A stretch of DNA of 64,000 nt, taken from the NCBI GenBank assembly GCA_004963905.1, contig SUGL01000023.1, forward strand, positions 56,852 to 120,851, given 5' to 3'. Of the stretch, positions 17,368 through 25,678 are shown piece after piece. Position 1 is the stretch's first letter. Every line of letters begins with the position of its first letter. The position numbers were made by a program, and so were the translations under genes. A model generated the notes under the pieces. The model saw only the letters and a list, made by a program, of their open reading frames with translations, was not told the DNA's origin and did not search any database. Source of the stretch: Mesorhizobium sp. (GTDB lineage Bacteria; Pseudomonadota; Alphaproteobacteria; Rhizobiales; Rhizobiaceae).

Positions 17368-18117
17368 ATGGATCTCTATTCAACGTTGAGCCTATGGCTC
17401 ACGAACATTCGGTCATTGGCCGAGCTGCACGATTTTTGCCGGCGGATATGGAAGCTCTACGGCGAGGAGTTGCTGGGCGAGGCCGATGCGGAGCGGCTTT
17501 GCGAGAAGGCTGAGCGACAACGCGCCAACCTCAAGAAGGCCCCTGCGGATGGTCGCGCACTACCCCGCTCCTCTTATCCGCAACGCCCTCACAGTGAGCG
17601 AGGCCGGCGCGAAGCTGCCTGCGGCTTGCGAGATCCCGTGCGATGGAGACGCAAGCGGCGTCTCGCTCGCATGCAGGCTATCCGGCCCGAATTCGCCGGC
17701 GAGTTCACCGAAGGGGAGAGCGCGGCGCTCTACATCGTCATGTGCGACTGCCGGCAGCACGGCAAATGCGACCGATCCGTAAAAGAAATTGGCGATCGGG
17801 CCGGCGTCGGGGCGAGCACGGTTCGCAATGCGCTGCGCAAAGCCGGCAGGCTCGGCTTGCTGCGCGTCACCGAGCGCAGGCAATGGCGAGCCAGGAACCT
17901 CACCAATCACATTGTTGTCGTGCATCGGCGTCAGATCGCCTGGATTGCGAAATTTCGGCCCAATCTCGGTCTTAAATTTTATCCGACTGCCTTCAAAAAA
18001 GCGGCGTCCACAGGAAGCTCCCGCAATAAATATAGCAAAAGACCGTTTAGCAGCCGATCCGACTGGCCCCCGGACGGGTCGAAGCCATTCCCCAGTCACG
18101 CATCGCCGACCGGCTGA
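17368..18117 (+). CDS. Winged helix-turn-helix protein
   Basis: The 249-residue protein starts at ATG 17368 after GAGAGGAAAG. Residues about 100-170 form a likely winged HTH: GESAALYIVMCDCRQHGKCD, RSVKEIGDRAGVGASTVRNA and LRKAGRLGLLRVTERRQWRA. The next part (NLTNHIVVVHRRQIAWIAKF) recalls the helix-turn-helix proteins found near replication or transfer genes of rhizobial plasmids. The N-terminal 50 residues are helical and the C-terminus is Ser/Pro-rich. It may control replication or transfer, but the function is unknown. Confidence 0.7.
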   Translation: MDLYSTLSLWLTNIRSLAELHDFCRRIWKLYGEELLGEADAERLCEKAERQRANLKKAPADGRALPRSSYPQRPHSERGRREAACGLRDPVRWRRKRRLARMQAIRPEFAGEFTEGESAALYIVMCDCRQHGKCDRSVKEIGDRAGVGASTVRNALRKAGRLGLLRVTERRQWRARNLTNHIVVVHRRQIAWIAKFRPNLGLKFYPTAFKKAASTGSSRNKYSKRPFSSRSDWPPDGSKPFPSHASPTG

Positions 18118-18209
18118 CGCGTTAGCCGCCAAAACCACGTAGCCGCGGAACCCCTAAAGGCTGCACGAGGGCTGTTCTTGAAGCAGCCTTGGCGATCGGT
18201 CGCGCCAAA

Positions 18210-18734
18210 TCAGGCCGGTTGGTGCTGGCTGTCGGGTTCCTGAAACAGGAAGGTTGCCGGATCGCGGCCGAGCGCCTCGCCGACGGCGGCGATCGTGTCG
18301 ACACTGATATTGCCGCTCGCGCGCTCGAGCTTGGTGAAAGTGATCTCAGACACACCCAGCAGCTCCGCCATTTGATAGCGGACCAGGTTGCGGCGCTTAC
18401 GCTCGCTGTCGATGATGGCGGCGAGGCGCGCGCGGATCGATTTTTCGGTGAGCTTGTGCGCCCATGGTTCCACCGCCGCGCCGCCGACCAGAAGTGTCGC
18501 GATCGACACCTCGAGCGCCTGGGCCATCTGTTCGACCGTGCGCAGGGTCACGTTGTTTCGTTTTCTCATGGTGCGGATGTAGGTGCGGTATGCCAGCCCT
18601 TGACCAGGCGACGTCTTGAACAGTTCCGCCATGTGTTGATGGCGAAGCTTTCGCTTACGGCGCTCCGCTTCGAGGAACCACGCGATATTGTCCCGAAGCG
18701 GGTTGTTCACCTCGCCCGCTTCGTTTGGCTGCAT
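18210..18734 (-). CDS. Double XRE-type helix-turn-helix regulator
   Basis: From ATG 18734 the 174-residue protein contains two HTH_XRE-like domains. The first (about residues 10-85) reads LRDNIAWFLEAERRKRKLRH then TLRTVEQMAQALEVSIATLL. The second (about residues 98-160) reads IRARLAAIIDSERKRRNLVR, YQMAELLGVSEITFTKLERA and NISVDTIAAVGEALGRDPAT. It is divergent from the exported protein at 18839, and one copy of the 17-bp transfer motif lies between them at 18793-18809. It is therefore the best local candidate for the protein that binds this motif and regulates transfer. The frame stays open to 18911, but that part looks like leader. Confidence 0.82.
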   Translation of the reverse strand: MQPNEAGEVNNPLRDNIAWFLEAERRKRKLRHQHMAELFKTSPGQGLAYRTYIRTMRKRNNVTLRTVEQMAQALEVSIATLLVGGAAVEPWAHKLTEKSIRARLAAIIDSERKRRNLVRYQMAELLGVSEITFTKLERASGNISVDTIAAVGEALGRDPATFLFQEPDSQHQPA

Positions 18735-18792
18735 GAATCTATGTATTCGCACGAACCCGCCTGTTCGGTCGGCCCTTTTCCCTGAGCAAAAT

Positions 18793-18809
18793 CCGTAGTA
18801 AAGTGTCAA
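18793..18809 (-). promoter_or_regulatory. Transfer-motif half-site
   Basis: CCGTAGTAAAGTGTCAA on the plus strand is the reverse complement of a 15/17 match to TTGACACTTTACTTTGG. It lies between the divergent XRE gene and the exported protein, 29 nt before the GTG at 18839. Confidence 0.6.
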
Positions 18810-18838
18810 AAACGTCAGAGAGAAAAAGGGACGCGACC

Positions 18839-19414
18839 GTGCTGAAAACTCTCGTTGTGGGCGCTGCCGCTGTCGCGAGCGCGACGTCTCTTCCGTCCAA
18901 ATCATTCGCATCCGAGTGGGGGTGTCAGGTCATCCTTTGTCTGTCTGGTGACTGGCAGGGCACGCCCTCTTGTCATCCACCCATTGACCGGCTGATCGAC
19001 GCCATGGGATTGCCGGGCTTTTCGTGGCCGACTTGTCCGCAGGCCAATTCGTCCGGCGCCGGCTACGATCCGTACGAGGCCTGCCCGCAGGGGTGGATGC
19101 CTTACGCGCCGGCTAGCGACCGGCCGGGACAAGGCCAGGCCAGCATGTGCCGAATCGCGGCTGGCAATCTCGGTCAGCCTGCCAACTTTGGAGCGCGGCA
19201 TGGTCAGGCCGACGGAAGTCCGACGGGAACCATCCAGCTCGGCGACCGCACCGTGCCGGTCCAGCTTACTCATGTCTCCAGCGGAGCACATAACGATCGA
19301 ACGACCACCTATTACGACATTCAACGCCCGCGCCGCGCGAAGCCTTACTACATCGATTACGACGACGCGAACGGGCTGCGGCAGCGCACCTGGTTCAACC
19401 TTAGCAGACCGTGA
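18839..19414 (+). CDS. Exported protein of the transfer region
   Basis: A GTG at 18839 follows AAAAAGGGA and begins a signal peptide (VLKTLVVGAAAVASATSLPS, with cleavage likely after KSFA). The mature protein of about 165 residues is cysteine-rich near its start (WGCQVILC, TPSCHP, PTCPQ), which suggests disulfides in the periplasm, and ends in a Tyr/Asp-rich part (TTTYYDIQRPRRAKPYYIDY). No family is recognised. Its place beside the transfer motif suggests co-regulation with the secretion system. The frame also opens at GTG 18803, but that lacks a ribosome site. Confidence 0.7.
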   Translation: MLKTLVVGAAAVASATSLPSKSFASEWGCQVILCLSGDWQGTPSCHPPIDRLIDAMGLPGFSWPTCPQANSSGAGYDPYEACPQGWMPYAPASDRPGQGQASMCRIAAGNLGQPANFGARHGQADGSPTGTIQLGDRTVPVQLTHVSSGAHNDRTTTYYDIQRPRRAKPYYIDYDDANGLRQRTWFNLSRP

Positions 19415-19469
19415 TCCCGAGTCACCCCGGGCGGCTAAATTAGTGGTAGGAAATGAGGGAGTTACCCCG

Positions 19470-19784
19470 ATGAAAAGCGTCAACAGGTTCACCATTCATG
19501 GCAATGTCGGGTCGGTAGCGCCCTTCGACAAAAGCACGAAGGTCAACATTGCCACCAATCGCAATTGGAAGGACGAGCAAGGCCATCCCAAGGAAGCCAC
19601 TGATTGGGTCCAGGTGACGGTCCTGGAGGAGAAGCAAGCCGCCTGGGTGGCGGAGAACGCCAAGCCCGGCGATGTCGTCTTCGTCGAAGGCCGCATCAGC
19701 AACAACTCTTTCAAACGCAACGGCGAGACCGTCTATACGACGGACCTTATCGCGTCGACGTTCAACGTCTTTCCGAAGCCGTAA
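19470..19784 (+). CDS. ssb: Single-stranded DNA-binding protein (OB fold)
   Basis: The 104-residue protein starts at ATG 19470 after GAGGGAG. It is a short SSB: MKSVNRFTIHGNVGSVAPFD, VNIATNRNWKDEQGHPKEAT, DWVQVTVLEEKQAAWVAENA and PGDVVFVEGRISNNSFKRNG. The W at DWVQV and the KPGD turn match the SSB OB fold. The usual acidic C-terminal tail that recruits partners is absent (it ends FNVFPKP), so it is probably a dedicated plasmid SSB coating transferred single strands. It lies 2 bp before the next gene. Confidence 0.9.
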   Translation: MKSVNRFTIHGNVGSVAPFDKSTKVNIATNRNWKDEQGHPKEATDWVQVTVLEEKQAAWVAENAKPGDVVFVEGRISNNSFKRNGETVYTTDLIASTFNVFPKP

Positions 19785-19786
19785 TC

Positions 19787-20158
19787 ATGTTCAATGCGGG
19801 GGCCCTTATCATGGCGGCGGCATCCGGAACATTGGTCGGCATAGGCGGCACGCTCGCATTCTATCCGGCTCAAGGCCAGCTCTCCGCGGCGATTGCGTCC
19901 GAGCCGGCACTGTGTGCGAAATTGGCCGCGGCCGGCCTTGAGATTCCATCGCCGGCCGAGGCTTTGGACGCTTTCCGGCGAGCAAAGAACACTGATCAAG
20001 CGACGTTGCGCATCGGAGAGTGCTCGAAGAACGCCGTGGGACCTGGCGTGCAGTGCACCGTGAAGTACAAGCTTCGCACCGCCTGGAAAGACGAAGGTGA
20101 TGGCGTGGTCGCGTTCTCCAGGGGACCTGATGGCTGGCAAGCGGTACAGCTGCAATAA
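19787..20158 (+). CDS. Membrane-anchored or exported small protein
   Basis: The 123-residue protein has an N-terminal hydrophobic segment (MFNAGALIMAAASGTLVGIG) and a periplasmic part with three Cys (in EPALCAKLAAAG, RIGECSKN and VQCTVKYK). The pattern of a helix followed by CTVKYKLRTAWKDEGDGVVA and FSRGPDGWQAVQL looks like a small alpha/beta domain. Start and stop lie just after ssb, so the two are probably co-transcribed. I recognise no family. Confidence 0.65.
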   Translation: MFNAGALIMAAASGTLVGIGGTLAFYPAQGQLSAAIASEPALCAKLAAAGLEIPSPAEALDAFRRAKNTDQATLRIGECSKNAVGPGVQCTVKYKLRTAWKDEGDGVVAFSRGPDGWQAVQLQ

Positions 20159-20447
20159 TTGTCTGCTAGCGAACATCTGGTTTTGTTCAGTTCCGGCGTC
20201 GATCAGCAAACCCTCGAAACCCTTCCTGCAGTGATCATCTCGCGAGCGGCACCGAGCCTATCTGACCCGCCATCAGGTCCGTCGAAGCATCTTCTTTTGT
20301 GTCGCCGCAATTCCCATGCCCAAAGAGCCGGAGCCGGAGCGCGCCTCCAATAGCGCCGTAGGGACGGCGGAGGCCGGAGAGAACGGGCCGCTGGCGGTTC
20401 CGGCGCTACAGAAGCCGTGCCCCTGGCGCGGGCCCGGTTCGCGGCGC

Positions 20448-20897
20448 TCACTTGTGTGGGGTGCAATAGACGCCTTGGGATTCCAAAAGGACGGCGCCAC
20501 CCTTCAATTCAGTGAGGGCACCCACCCAGGCGTCGGAATAGGTGCGACTGGCGTCCACCGCCGTCAGCCAGATGACGCGGTTGTCGGCAAGCTCCACCTT
20601 GACCTCGCTTTGGAGAGGGCTTGCCTGCACCGTTTGCTGATAATGCCGCTTGATGCGCACATCGCCGCTCGCAAACTCGATATTGTTGTTGTCGTAGTTG
20701 AGCAGGAATGAAGCATCCCCTTTTGCGACCTTGCAGGAGCCGTCGCGTTCACACACGATTTTTGCTGCCGTGGCGCAATCCCATCGCAGTCCCGCAGGCC
20801 ACATCGGATTGCTGCTCGTCCCATTGGACTGATCACCTGGAGCGGCGGCGCCGAGGCTCGCCGCCGCCGCTACGGCCACCAATACTGCCCTAATCAT
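20448..20897 (-). CDS. Exported protein of the transfer region
   Basis: The 149-residue protein has a signal peptide ([20 protein letters not shown]). The mature part contains paired cysteines ([17 protein letters not shown] and VYCTPHK) and beta-rich segments ([20 protein letters not shown]). It overlaps the stop of the gene at 20890-21090 by 8 bp, so the two form an operon running from the motif at 21094. No family is recognised; periplasmic location is inferred. The region 20159-20447 on its 3' side has no gene. Confidence 0.7.
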   Translation of the reverse strand: MIRAVLVAVAAAASLGAAAPGDQSNGTSSNPMWPAGLRWDCATAAKIVCERDGSCKVAKGDASFLLNYDNNNIEFASGDVRIKRHYQQTVQASPLQSEVKVELADNRVIWLTAVDASRTYSDAWVGALTELKGGAVLLESQGVYCTPHK

Positions 20898-21090
20898 CCG
20901 TTCCGCACACCTTACTGTTCGGCACCATCAAGATCAGCTCGCGCTGGCGCATCATGCCGACGGAGGCAAGCGCGCTGTAATGCGCCAGCGTGGCGGCTGC
21001 CGCATCAAGCGCGGCCTCGAATCCGTCGCGCGTCGAGATCTCGGCCAAAGCTGCCCTGAATATCACTGTCCTGTCCGGTTGATCGCTCAT
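20890..21090 (-). CDS. Small protein, first gene of a two-gene operon
   Basis: The 66-residue frame starts at ATG 21090, only 3 bp from a copy of the 17-bp transfer motif. It is Ala-rich and helical ([40 protein letters not shown]), and its downstream neighbour overlaps it. The RxxEL and LILMVP segment may be a short strand. The function is unknown. Confidence 0.6.
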   Translation of the reverse strand: MSDQPDRTVIFRAALAEISTRDGFEAALDAAAATLAHYSALASVGMMRQRELILMVPNSKVCGTDD

Positions 21091-21093
21091 AAA

Positions 21094-21110
21094 TTGACAC
21101 TACACTTTGG
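21094..21110 (+). promoter_or_regulatory. Transfer-motif half-site between divergent operons
   Basis: TTGACACTACACTTTGG matches the consensus TTGACACTTTACTTTGG at 15 of 17 positions. It separates the minus-strand pair 20448-21090 from the plus-strand virC1-like gene. On the plus strand, TTGACA and TTATGA 17 bp apart could also be a promoter for virC1. Confidence 0.6.
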
Positions 21111-21177
21111 GTTCAGTTATGACAATTGCCGGGCAGGCGGTTGGCATAAAAGCGGTTCATCGAAGGTCCCCCGAGCT

Positions 21178-21858
21178 ATGATCATATCTGCCGCTATCGC
21201 CAAAGGTGGCACTGGCAAATCGACCCTGCTGCGCGCGCTGGCATCCGTCGCCCTTAAGCGCGGCTACGCGGTGACACTCATCGACGGCGACGTTCGCCAG
21301 AACATGAGCCGGTGGGCTCAGATGCTCAAGGAGGCCGGCAATCGCCCCGAGACACTCCAGCTGGTCAGCGCCACGACGCCGCGCGAGATCCTGAAGGCGG
21401 CAGAACTGCAAAATGGCGAGCGCAGCGTGGTGCTGATCGACACCGAAGGCACCACGAACGACAATCTCATGGCCGGGCTATTTGCTTCTGATATCGTCGT
21501 GGTGCCCATCTTCTTCGCGCTCGATGACGTGACCGCCGCAATCCAGATCACCGACCACTACATCCCGCTCGCGGTCGAAACACGCGGCCGGCCGCTGCCA
21601 GCCGTGTTTGTCCTGACAAAACAGACCATCATCGATGCGAAGGCGAGAGCCTTGAGCGAACTGCGCGCAATCATTCAGGCGAACGGCACGCCGATCGCCC
21701 AACATGCGCTGCAAAACCGTGTCGCCTATCGGGACCTGCAAAGCGGCCAGACACTCTACAGCCCAGATCAGCCCGACGCGAAGGCGATTGCCGAAAGTGA
21801 AGGGGTCTTCGACGATGTCCTGAAGACCTTCACCGAAGCAATGAGGCAGGCCGCATGA
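21178..21858 (+). CDS. ParA-family ATPase (VirC1-like)
   Basis: The 226-residue protein starts MIISAAIAKGGTGKSTLLRA with a deviant Walker A (KGGTGKST), a Walker A' segment TLIDGD and a Walker B-like VVLIDTEGTTND. In length and position, beside an oriT-like region, a relaxase and a small ribbon-helix-helix partner, it resembles Agrobacterium VirC1, which binds near the transfer origin and brings the relaxosome to the cell pole and the VirD4 coupling protein. Simple plasmid partition is the alternative, but no replication genes are seen nearby. Its TGA overlaps the next ATG. Confidence 0.85.
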   Translation: MIISAAIAKGGTGKSTLLRALASVALKRGYAVTLIDGDVRQNMSRWAQMLKEAGNRPETLQLVSATTPREILKAAELQNGERSVVLIDTEGTTNDNLMAGLFASDIVVVPIFFALDDVTAAIQITDHYIPLAVETRGRPLPAVFVLTKQTIIDAKARALSELRAIIQANGTPIAQHALQNRVAYRDLQSGQTLYSPDQPDAKAIAESEGVFDDVLKTFTEAMRQAA

Positions 21859-22265
21859 CCGACAAGAGCCTCCCGGAGTCACAGGACGACAAGAAGGCTC
21901 GCATGATGAGAGCGATCTCCACTGAGCCGCCGGCGCTTCCGAGCATGTTCATCGCTCCCAAGTCCGATCCCGCCCATCAGCCGCTTGCCGCCGCATCCGC
22001 GGCGGCATCGGAGGCCGAAGCTGCGCCCGCGTCACCTCGGCCGGACTTCCGCAAAATGCTGCGACAGGGCCAGAAGAAGGATCCGGTTGCCGGCAGGAAG
22101 ATTCGCGACGAGGAAATGGTGCGCTGCGGCTATTACCTTACGGCCGGGGAGCAGCGCCAATTCAAGCTGCTCGCGATCAGCAACGGCCACAGCATGACCG
22201 AGTTGCTGCGCCAGGCGGTGCAGGACTACATCAGGATCCATAAGCACAAGCTGCCCAACGATTAG
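21855..22265 (+). CDS. Ribbon-helix-helix partner protein (VirC2-like)
   Basis: The ATG overlaps the virC1-like stop (ATGA). The 136-residue protein has a disordered Ala/Pro-rich N-terminus and a C-terminal DNA-binding segment (MVRCGYYLTAGEQRQFKLLA then HSMTELLRQAVQDYIRIHKH) that fits a ribbon-helix-helix, as in VirC2, which binds the overdrive sequence next to a T-DNA border. By analogy it may bind the DNA right after it (22266-22766). Alternatively it is a ParB- or CopG-type partner of the ATPase. Confidence 0.7.
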   Translation: MTDKSLPESQDDKKARMMRAISTEPPALPSMFIAPKSDPAHQPLAAASAAASEAEAAPASPRPDFRKMLRQGQKKDPVAGRKIRDEEMVRCGYYLTAGEQRQFKLLAISNGHSMTELLRQAVQDYIRIHKHKLPND

Positions 22266-22766
22266 GTCAGCCCGCTCCGCGGCATCCGCCGCGTTGAGGG
22301 TTGCAGAGAACGCTGGAGGCCCATCGGTAAGGCCGCGCCATCGATGCTCGGCCCGGCGCAAGTCGGCCGTGCCTGTCGGCCTCGGTCGCGTGGCTCAGCT
22401 TGTCCGCCTTACCTAACCCACGGGGGTCGCGGCGATCCCGATCGCACGAGCTCATGTTCCCTGCTCGTTGCGAGCTGTCTCCATGTTAGCATGATGATTC
22501 CGCAGCAAGGCCACCTTTTGAGACAGAAACATGTCGCAAAGTTGGCTTGTCGATAAGTTGACGATGCAAGATGTTTCCGAGGCGGCATGTTTCCTTGCTA
22601 ACATGTGCAGATGATTTGGAAATGAAAGCTGGGGTTAGTTAGAGTACCACCGCAAAGATATTTTGGTGATGTTGTTTTTGTCTTTGGCAGGATAGCCTTT
22701 TTTGTGTTACACACGAAAAGAGACGGCGCGGCCCAAGGGCCTTAGCGCCCGCAAGCGGGCTTGAAG
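22266..22766. other. oriT: Probable origin of transfer (oriT) region
   Basis: This 500-bp gene-free stretch lies between the virC2-like gene and the mobC-relaxase pair and is clearly richer in A+T than its surroundings from about 22470. It contains an exact 10-bp inverted repeat (CATGTTAGCA 22482-22491; TGCTAACATG 22596-22605), nested AAACATG and CATGTTT, and a TATCCTG core on the minus strand at 22686-22697. Position, composition and repeats fit an oriT. Confidence 0.65.
22686..22697 (-). other. Candidate nick site (nic) of oriT
   Basis: The minus strand reads GGCTATCCTGCC. The core TATCCTG followed by C is the consensus nick region used by MOBP relaxases such as RP4 TraI, and resembles the T-DNA border core cut by VirD2. 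The relaxase encoded 480 bp away looks like that class. The cut would fall between G and C of CTG/CC. Confidence 0.5.
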
Positions 22767-23174
22767 ATGAGACCCAACAGTGGCCAAACAGAAACCCAGG
22801 ACGCATCCGGGCGCTATGGCGAAATCCTGCATGTGCGCTTCTCAAACGTCGAACTGGAGCGGCTGCGCGCCATGGCTGACGGGGAGTCGGTGACGGTCAG
22901 CGAAGTCGTTCGCCGCCTTGTTCGGAGCGAGGCAGGCTTTCTTCCGACAGCAACGGGGGAGCTGCGACCCGCCATTGAGGAGGCCACGGACCAGCTTCGC
23001 CGCGTCGGTGTGAATTTCAACCAGGCGGTCCGCGCGATGAACGAAGGCCGGGTACCGTATGACGAAGACCTCGAGCGCGCCTTGATCGCCGTTGGCGAAC
23101 TCGTGCGTCGGTTCCGCGAAGAGTTAAAGGCGATGATTGCGAGGCCGCGCAAGCGAAGCGAGGTCAAGTCATGA
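22767..23174 (+). CDS. mobC: MobC-like relaxosome accessory protein
   Basis: The 135-residue protein begins at ATG 22767 (a TTG is 6 bp upstream). It has a ribbon-helix-helix start (EILHVRFSNVELERLRAMAD, SVTVSEVVRRLVRSEAGFLP) and the MobC pattern ATDQLRRVGVNFNQAVRAMN followed by a helical, basic end (RRFREELKAMIARPRKRSEV). MobC proteins bind oriT and open the strands at nic for the relaxase. The stop overlaps the relaxase ATG (ATGA), so the two are coupled. Confidence 0.85.
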   Translation: MRPNSGQTETQDASGRYGEILHVRFSNVELERLRAMADGESVTVSEVVRRLVRSEAGFLPTATGELRPAIEEATDQLRRVGVNFNQAVRAMNEGRVPYDEDLERALIAVGELVRRFREELKAMIARPRKRSEVKS

Positions 23175-25426
23175 GCGGTCGTCTCGCCGGCTATGCTGCC
23201 GAGATCGAACGCTATTTGCGGATGCCGGGCGCTGCGGATCTCGACGACACTGATGATAAGCTTCTGCAATCGGCCGGCCGGGAGATGGCCGATCGTCAAG
23301 CGATGAACATCCGTGCGAGCGGCATCGCCGCAGGCCGCTGGTCTCCGCCCCACGCCGGCGGGCAATGGTCGAGCGCGAAGCACTCAGGAGCGAGCCTTCG
23401 CGTCGCAACGGCCCCGGTTTCGTCCGCAGGCCGAGGAGGGGCCGCCACCACGATACCGCTGTCTGCTCGGCCGCAAGGCGCCAGTGGGAGCATGCGTTCA
23501 TCCAGCGACGCAAAAGGGGCGATAGCCATTTTCGACCTCGCACTCGGCGCTTTCGTCAAGGAAGAGGAAGAAGAATGGCGGCGCCGTGGCGGGGGTGGCG
23601 GAAGGTCTGGCGCGCTCCCGTCCACTCGACACTTCGCGCGGTCGACGCGAGAGGCGAGGGCGGTTGCGGCGCGGGCGGCCTACGCCGCCGGCGCGCAGCC
23701 TGCCGTGTTCAAGGTCCTTTCGAGCGCGGCCAATGGTAAGCAGGCCGGCGCCCTGCTCGCCTATATCGGCACACGCGCCAACGAACAGGGCGAGAAGCGC
23801 GACATCGAGGTCTTCACCGATAGCGGACAGGGGCTTGTCAATGCCCAGGACCGTCGCGTCTTTCTCCACCAATTCACCCAGACATTCGAGCCGCAGCTCG
23901 AGAATACGAATTTCATCGAAGTACGTTTCGATCTCGCCGGCGACGTCAGGGACGAAGCGCTTTCCGCTGCCCTGAATTCGGCCTTCGGATCGAAGCCGTT
24001 CGTCTATGCTCGCACGGGCAACAGCGTTGACGTTTATGGTCACGCGGAGGAACGCGCCGGACCACTTGCCAAGATCTTAGCCGCCGGGCGGGCAAATTCA
24101 CGCAGCAAGGCGCTCGACAACATCGAAGCCGGCTTGGGCGAAGCCATGGGGAAGGCCGGCATTCGCGCGGCAGCGGAAGTGACGGCTGCCGTCGGCAATG
24201 AGCGTAAGGCGCAATACTTCCTGCAAAAGTTTATCCGGGCGCACGAGCAGGTTCGCTACGCGGATGGGCAGGCGGTTTGCAGCAAACAGCCAACGAAGGC
24301 GGCCGCGGCGATTTTTGAGGACTGGCGGCCACAACTTTCCGGCCGGGAGCGGCGCAATGCCTATCACCTGCTTTTCTCGGCCCGGGCTGGTACGGACGCG
24401 CAAGCGGTCTTGGCGGCCGCGCGGGCCGTGCTCGAGGAGCGGGCGCCCGGGCACAAATTCGTGCTCGCACACCATGCCGAGACGAAGCACGTCCATATCC
24501 ACGCCATGGTGCAGGCGTGGTCGGCCGACGGCGAGCGGCTGACATTCTACAAGGCGGATCTCCATGCCTGGCGCGAAGCGTACGCGGAGAAGGCGCGCGA
24601 ACACGGCATCGCGATGGTCGCAACCCGCCGGTACGATCACGCAATGAGCCGACCGTACACGAAGGAACATGCGGGCGCCTACAAGCGCGCAAAGGACGAC
24701 CCGCGCTACCAGGTCAGTGAAAAGACGGTCGCGCGTGTGGAGGACAAACGACAGCGTCGAATGGATAGCGGATTGCTCGTCGCCAATGGCGGAGCGATCG
24801 CCGGCGTGTGGCAGCAGACGGCCGCCGTTATGCGGTCGGCTGGCGTGACCGGCCAAGCTCTGACTGCGGCCGGGGCGATCGGCCACACTGTCCTCCAGGT
24901 TCATGCGCGTAGGGGAGGCGAGAAGCCGGCCGCTGGCGTCTCCAAAGATGGCGGGGGACCGGGGCGGACCCCATCGTTCTTGTCCCATCCCGGCATGAAA
25001 GAATTGACCAGGCTGATAGGAGCTACCGAAATGGCGCAGACACCTTTGGAAATGCGGCAGAAGATGGCGCGTGTGAATCAAGCATTGGATGAGATGCGGG
25101 ACACGCTTCCCAATGCTGAGCAACCCCGTTTCGAGCAATACCGCGATGGCGTGAACGACAAGATGCACGATCGTCTCGCCCGGCTCCAGTTCGAGCAGCA
25201 AAAGGGTGCAGGCGGAGGCGGCGAGGCCGCGCCCCAAAGAGAGGCGCGCGACCGCGATTTGCCGGCCCGAGACGACACGCGTCAACTCGAGGCTTCGGGG
25301 CCGCAGGCTGAGAAGGCGCGACAACGCGTTCAGCAGCAAAAAGACTCAGCCAAGCAAAAGGGCCGGCAGGCCGACGAACAGGACCGCAAGGCGCAGCGCA
25401 GCCAGGACGACGAATACGAGCGCTGA
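23171..25426 (+). CDS. Conjugative relaxase (MOBP / VirD2-like)
   Basis: The 751-residue protein has an atypical Ser/Gly/Ala-rich N-terminal 170 residues, then a relaxase domain at about 180-490. Candidate catalytic Tyr is Y198 in GALLAYIGTR, and the metal triad is H440, H442 and H444 in KHVHIHAMVQ, preceded by GHKFVLAHHAET. The C-terminal 230 residues are helical and Gln/Arg-rich (KARQRVQQQKDSAKQKGRQA), a likely translocation signal for VirD4. It nicks oriT and pilots the strand into the recipient. The Tyr lies unusually far from the N-terminus compared with VirD2 (Tyr29), so the long leading domain is notable. Confidence 0.88.
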   Translation: MSGRLAGYAAEIERYLRMPGAADLDDTDDKLLQSAGREMADRQAMNIRASGIAAGRWSPPHAGGQWSSAKHSGASLRVATAPVSSAGRGGAATTIPLSARPQGASGSMRSSSDAKGAIAIFDLALGAFVKEEEEEWRRRGGGGGRSGALPSTRHFARSTREARAVAARAAYAAGAQPAVFKVLSSAANGKQAGALLAYIGTRANEQGEKRDIEVFTDSGQGLVNAQDRRVFLHQFTQTFEPQLENTNFIEVRFDLAGDVRDEALSAALNSAFGSKPFVYARTGNSVDVYGHAEERAGPLAKILAAGRANSRSKALDNIEAGLGEAMGKAGIRAAAEVTAAVGNERKAQYFLQKFIRAHEQVRYADGQAVCSKQPTKAAAAIFEDWRPQLSGRERRNAYHLLFSARAGTDAQAVLAAARAVLEERAPGHKFVLAHHAETKHVHIHAMVQAWSADGERLTFYKADLHAWREAYAEKAREHGIAMVATRRYDHAMSRPYTKEHAGAYKRAKDDPRYQVSEKTVARVEDKRQRRMDSGLLVANGGAIAGVWQQTAAVMRSAGVTGQALTAAGAIGHTVLQVHARRGGEKPAAGVSKDGGGPGRTPSFLSHPGMKELTRLIGATEMAQTPLEMRQKMARVNQALDEMRDTLPNAEQPRFEQYRDGVNDKMHDRLARLQFEQQKGAGGGGEAAPQREARDRDLPARDDTRQLEASGPQAEKARQRVQQQKDSAKQKGRQADEQDRKAQRSQDDEYER

Positions 25427-25678
25427 AGCGTGGGCCGCAACCGCAGCCCGTTGCGAGATAGAGACATGCCTGAATTCAGCAATGGACTTGGGCGCTCAAG
25501 GTCGTCTTCGACCGGCTACGCAGCAGCGAGTAGCAGCACTGGAGGTGTGGCACCCCGAAGGGACCGAAATTCACGATCCTTTATGACGCCAACGGCCATC
25601 AGTTCCAAGGTTTGACCAATGAGAAATAGGCCTCGTCCGCAAAGCTGCTGAAACGAAACCTTTCCGCTCGTGGGAGCC

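Noticed and set aside
24098-25339. 413-codon minus-strand frame inside the relaxase gene
   Set aside because: The plus strand has the relaxase motifs and the minus frame has none.
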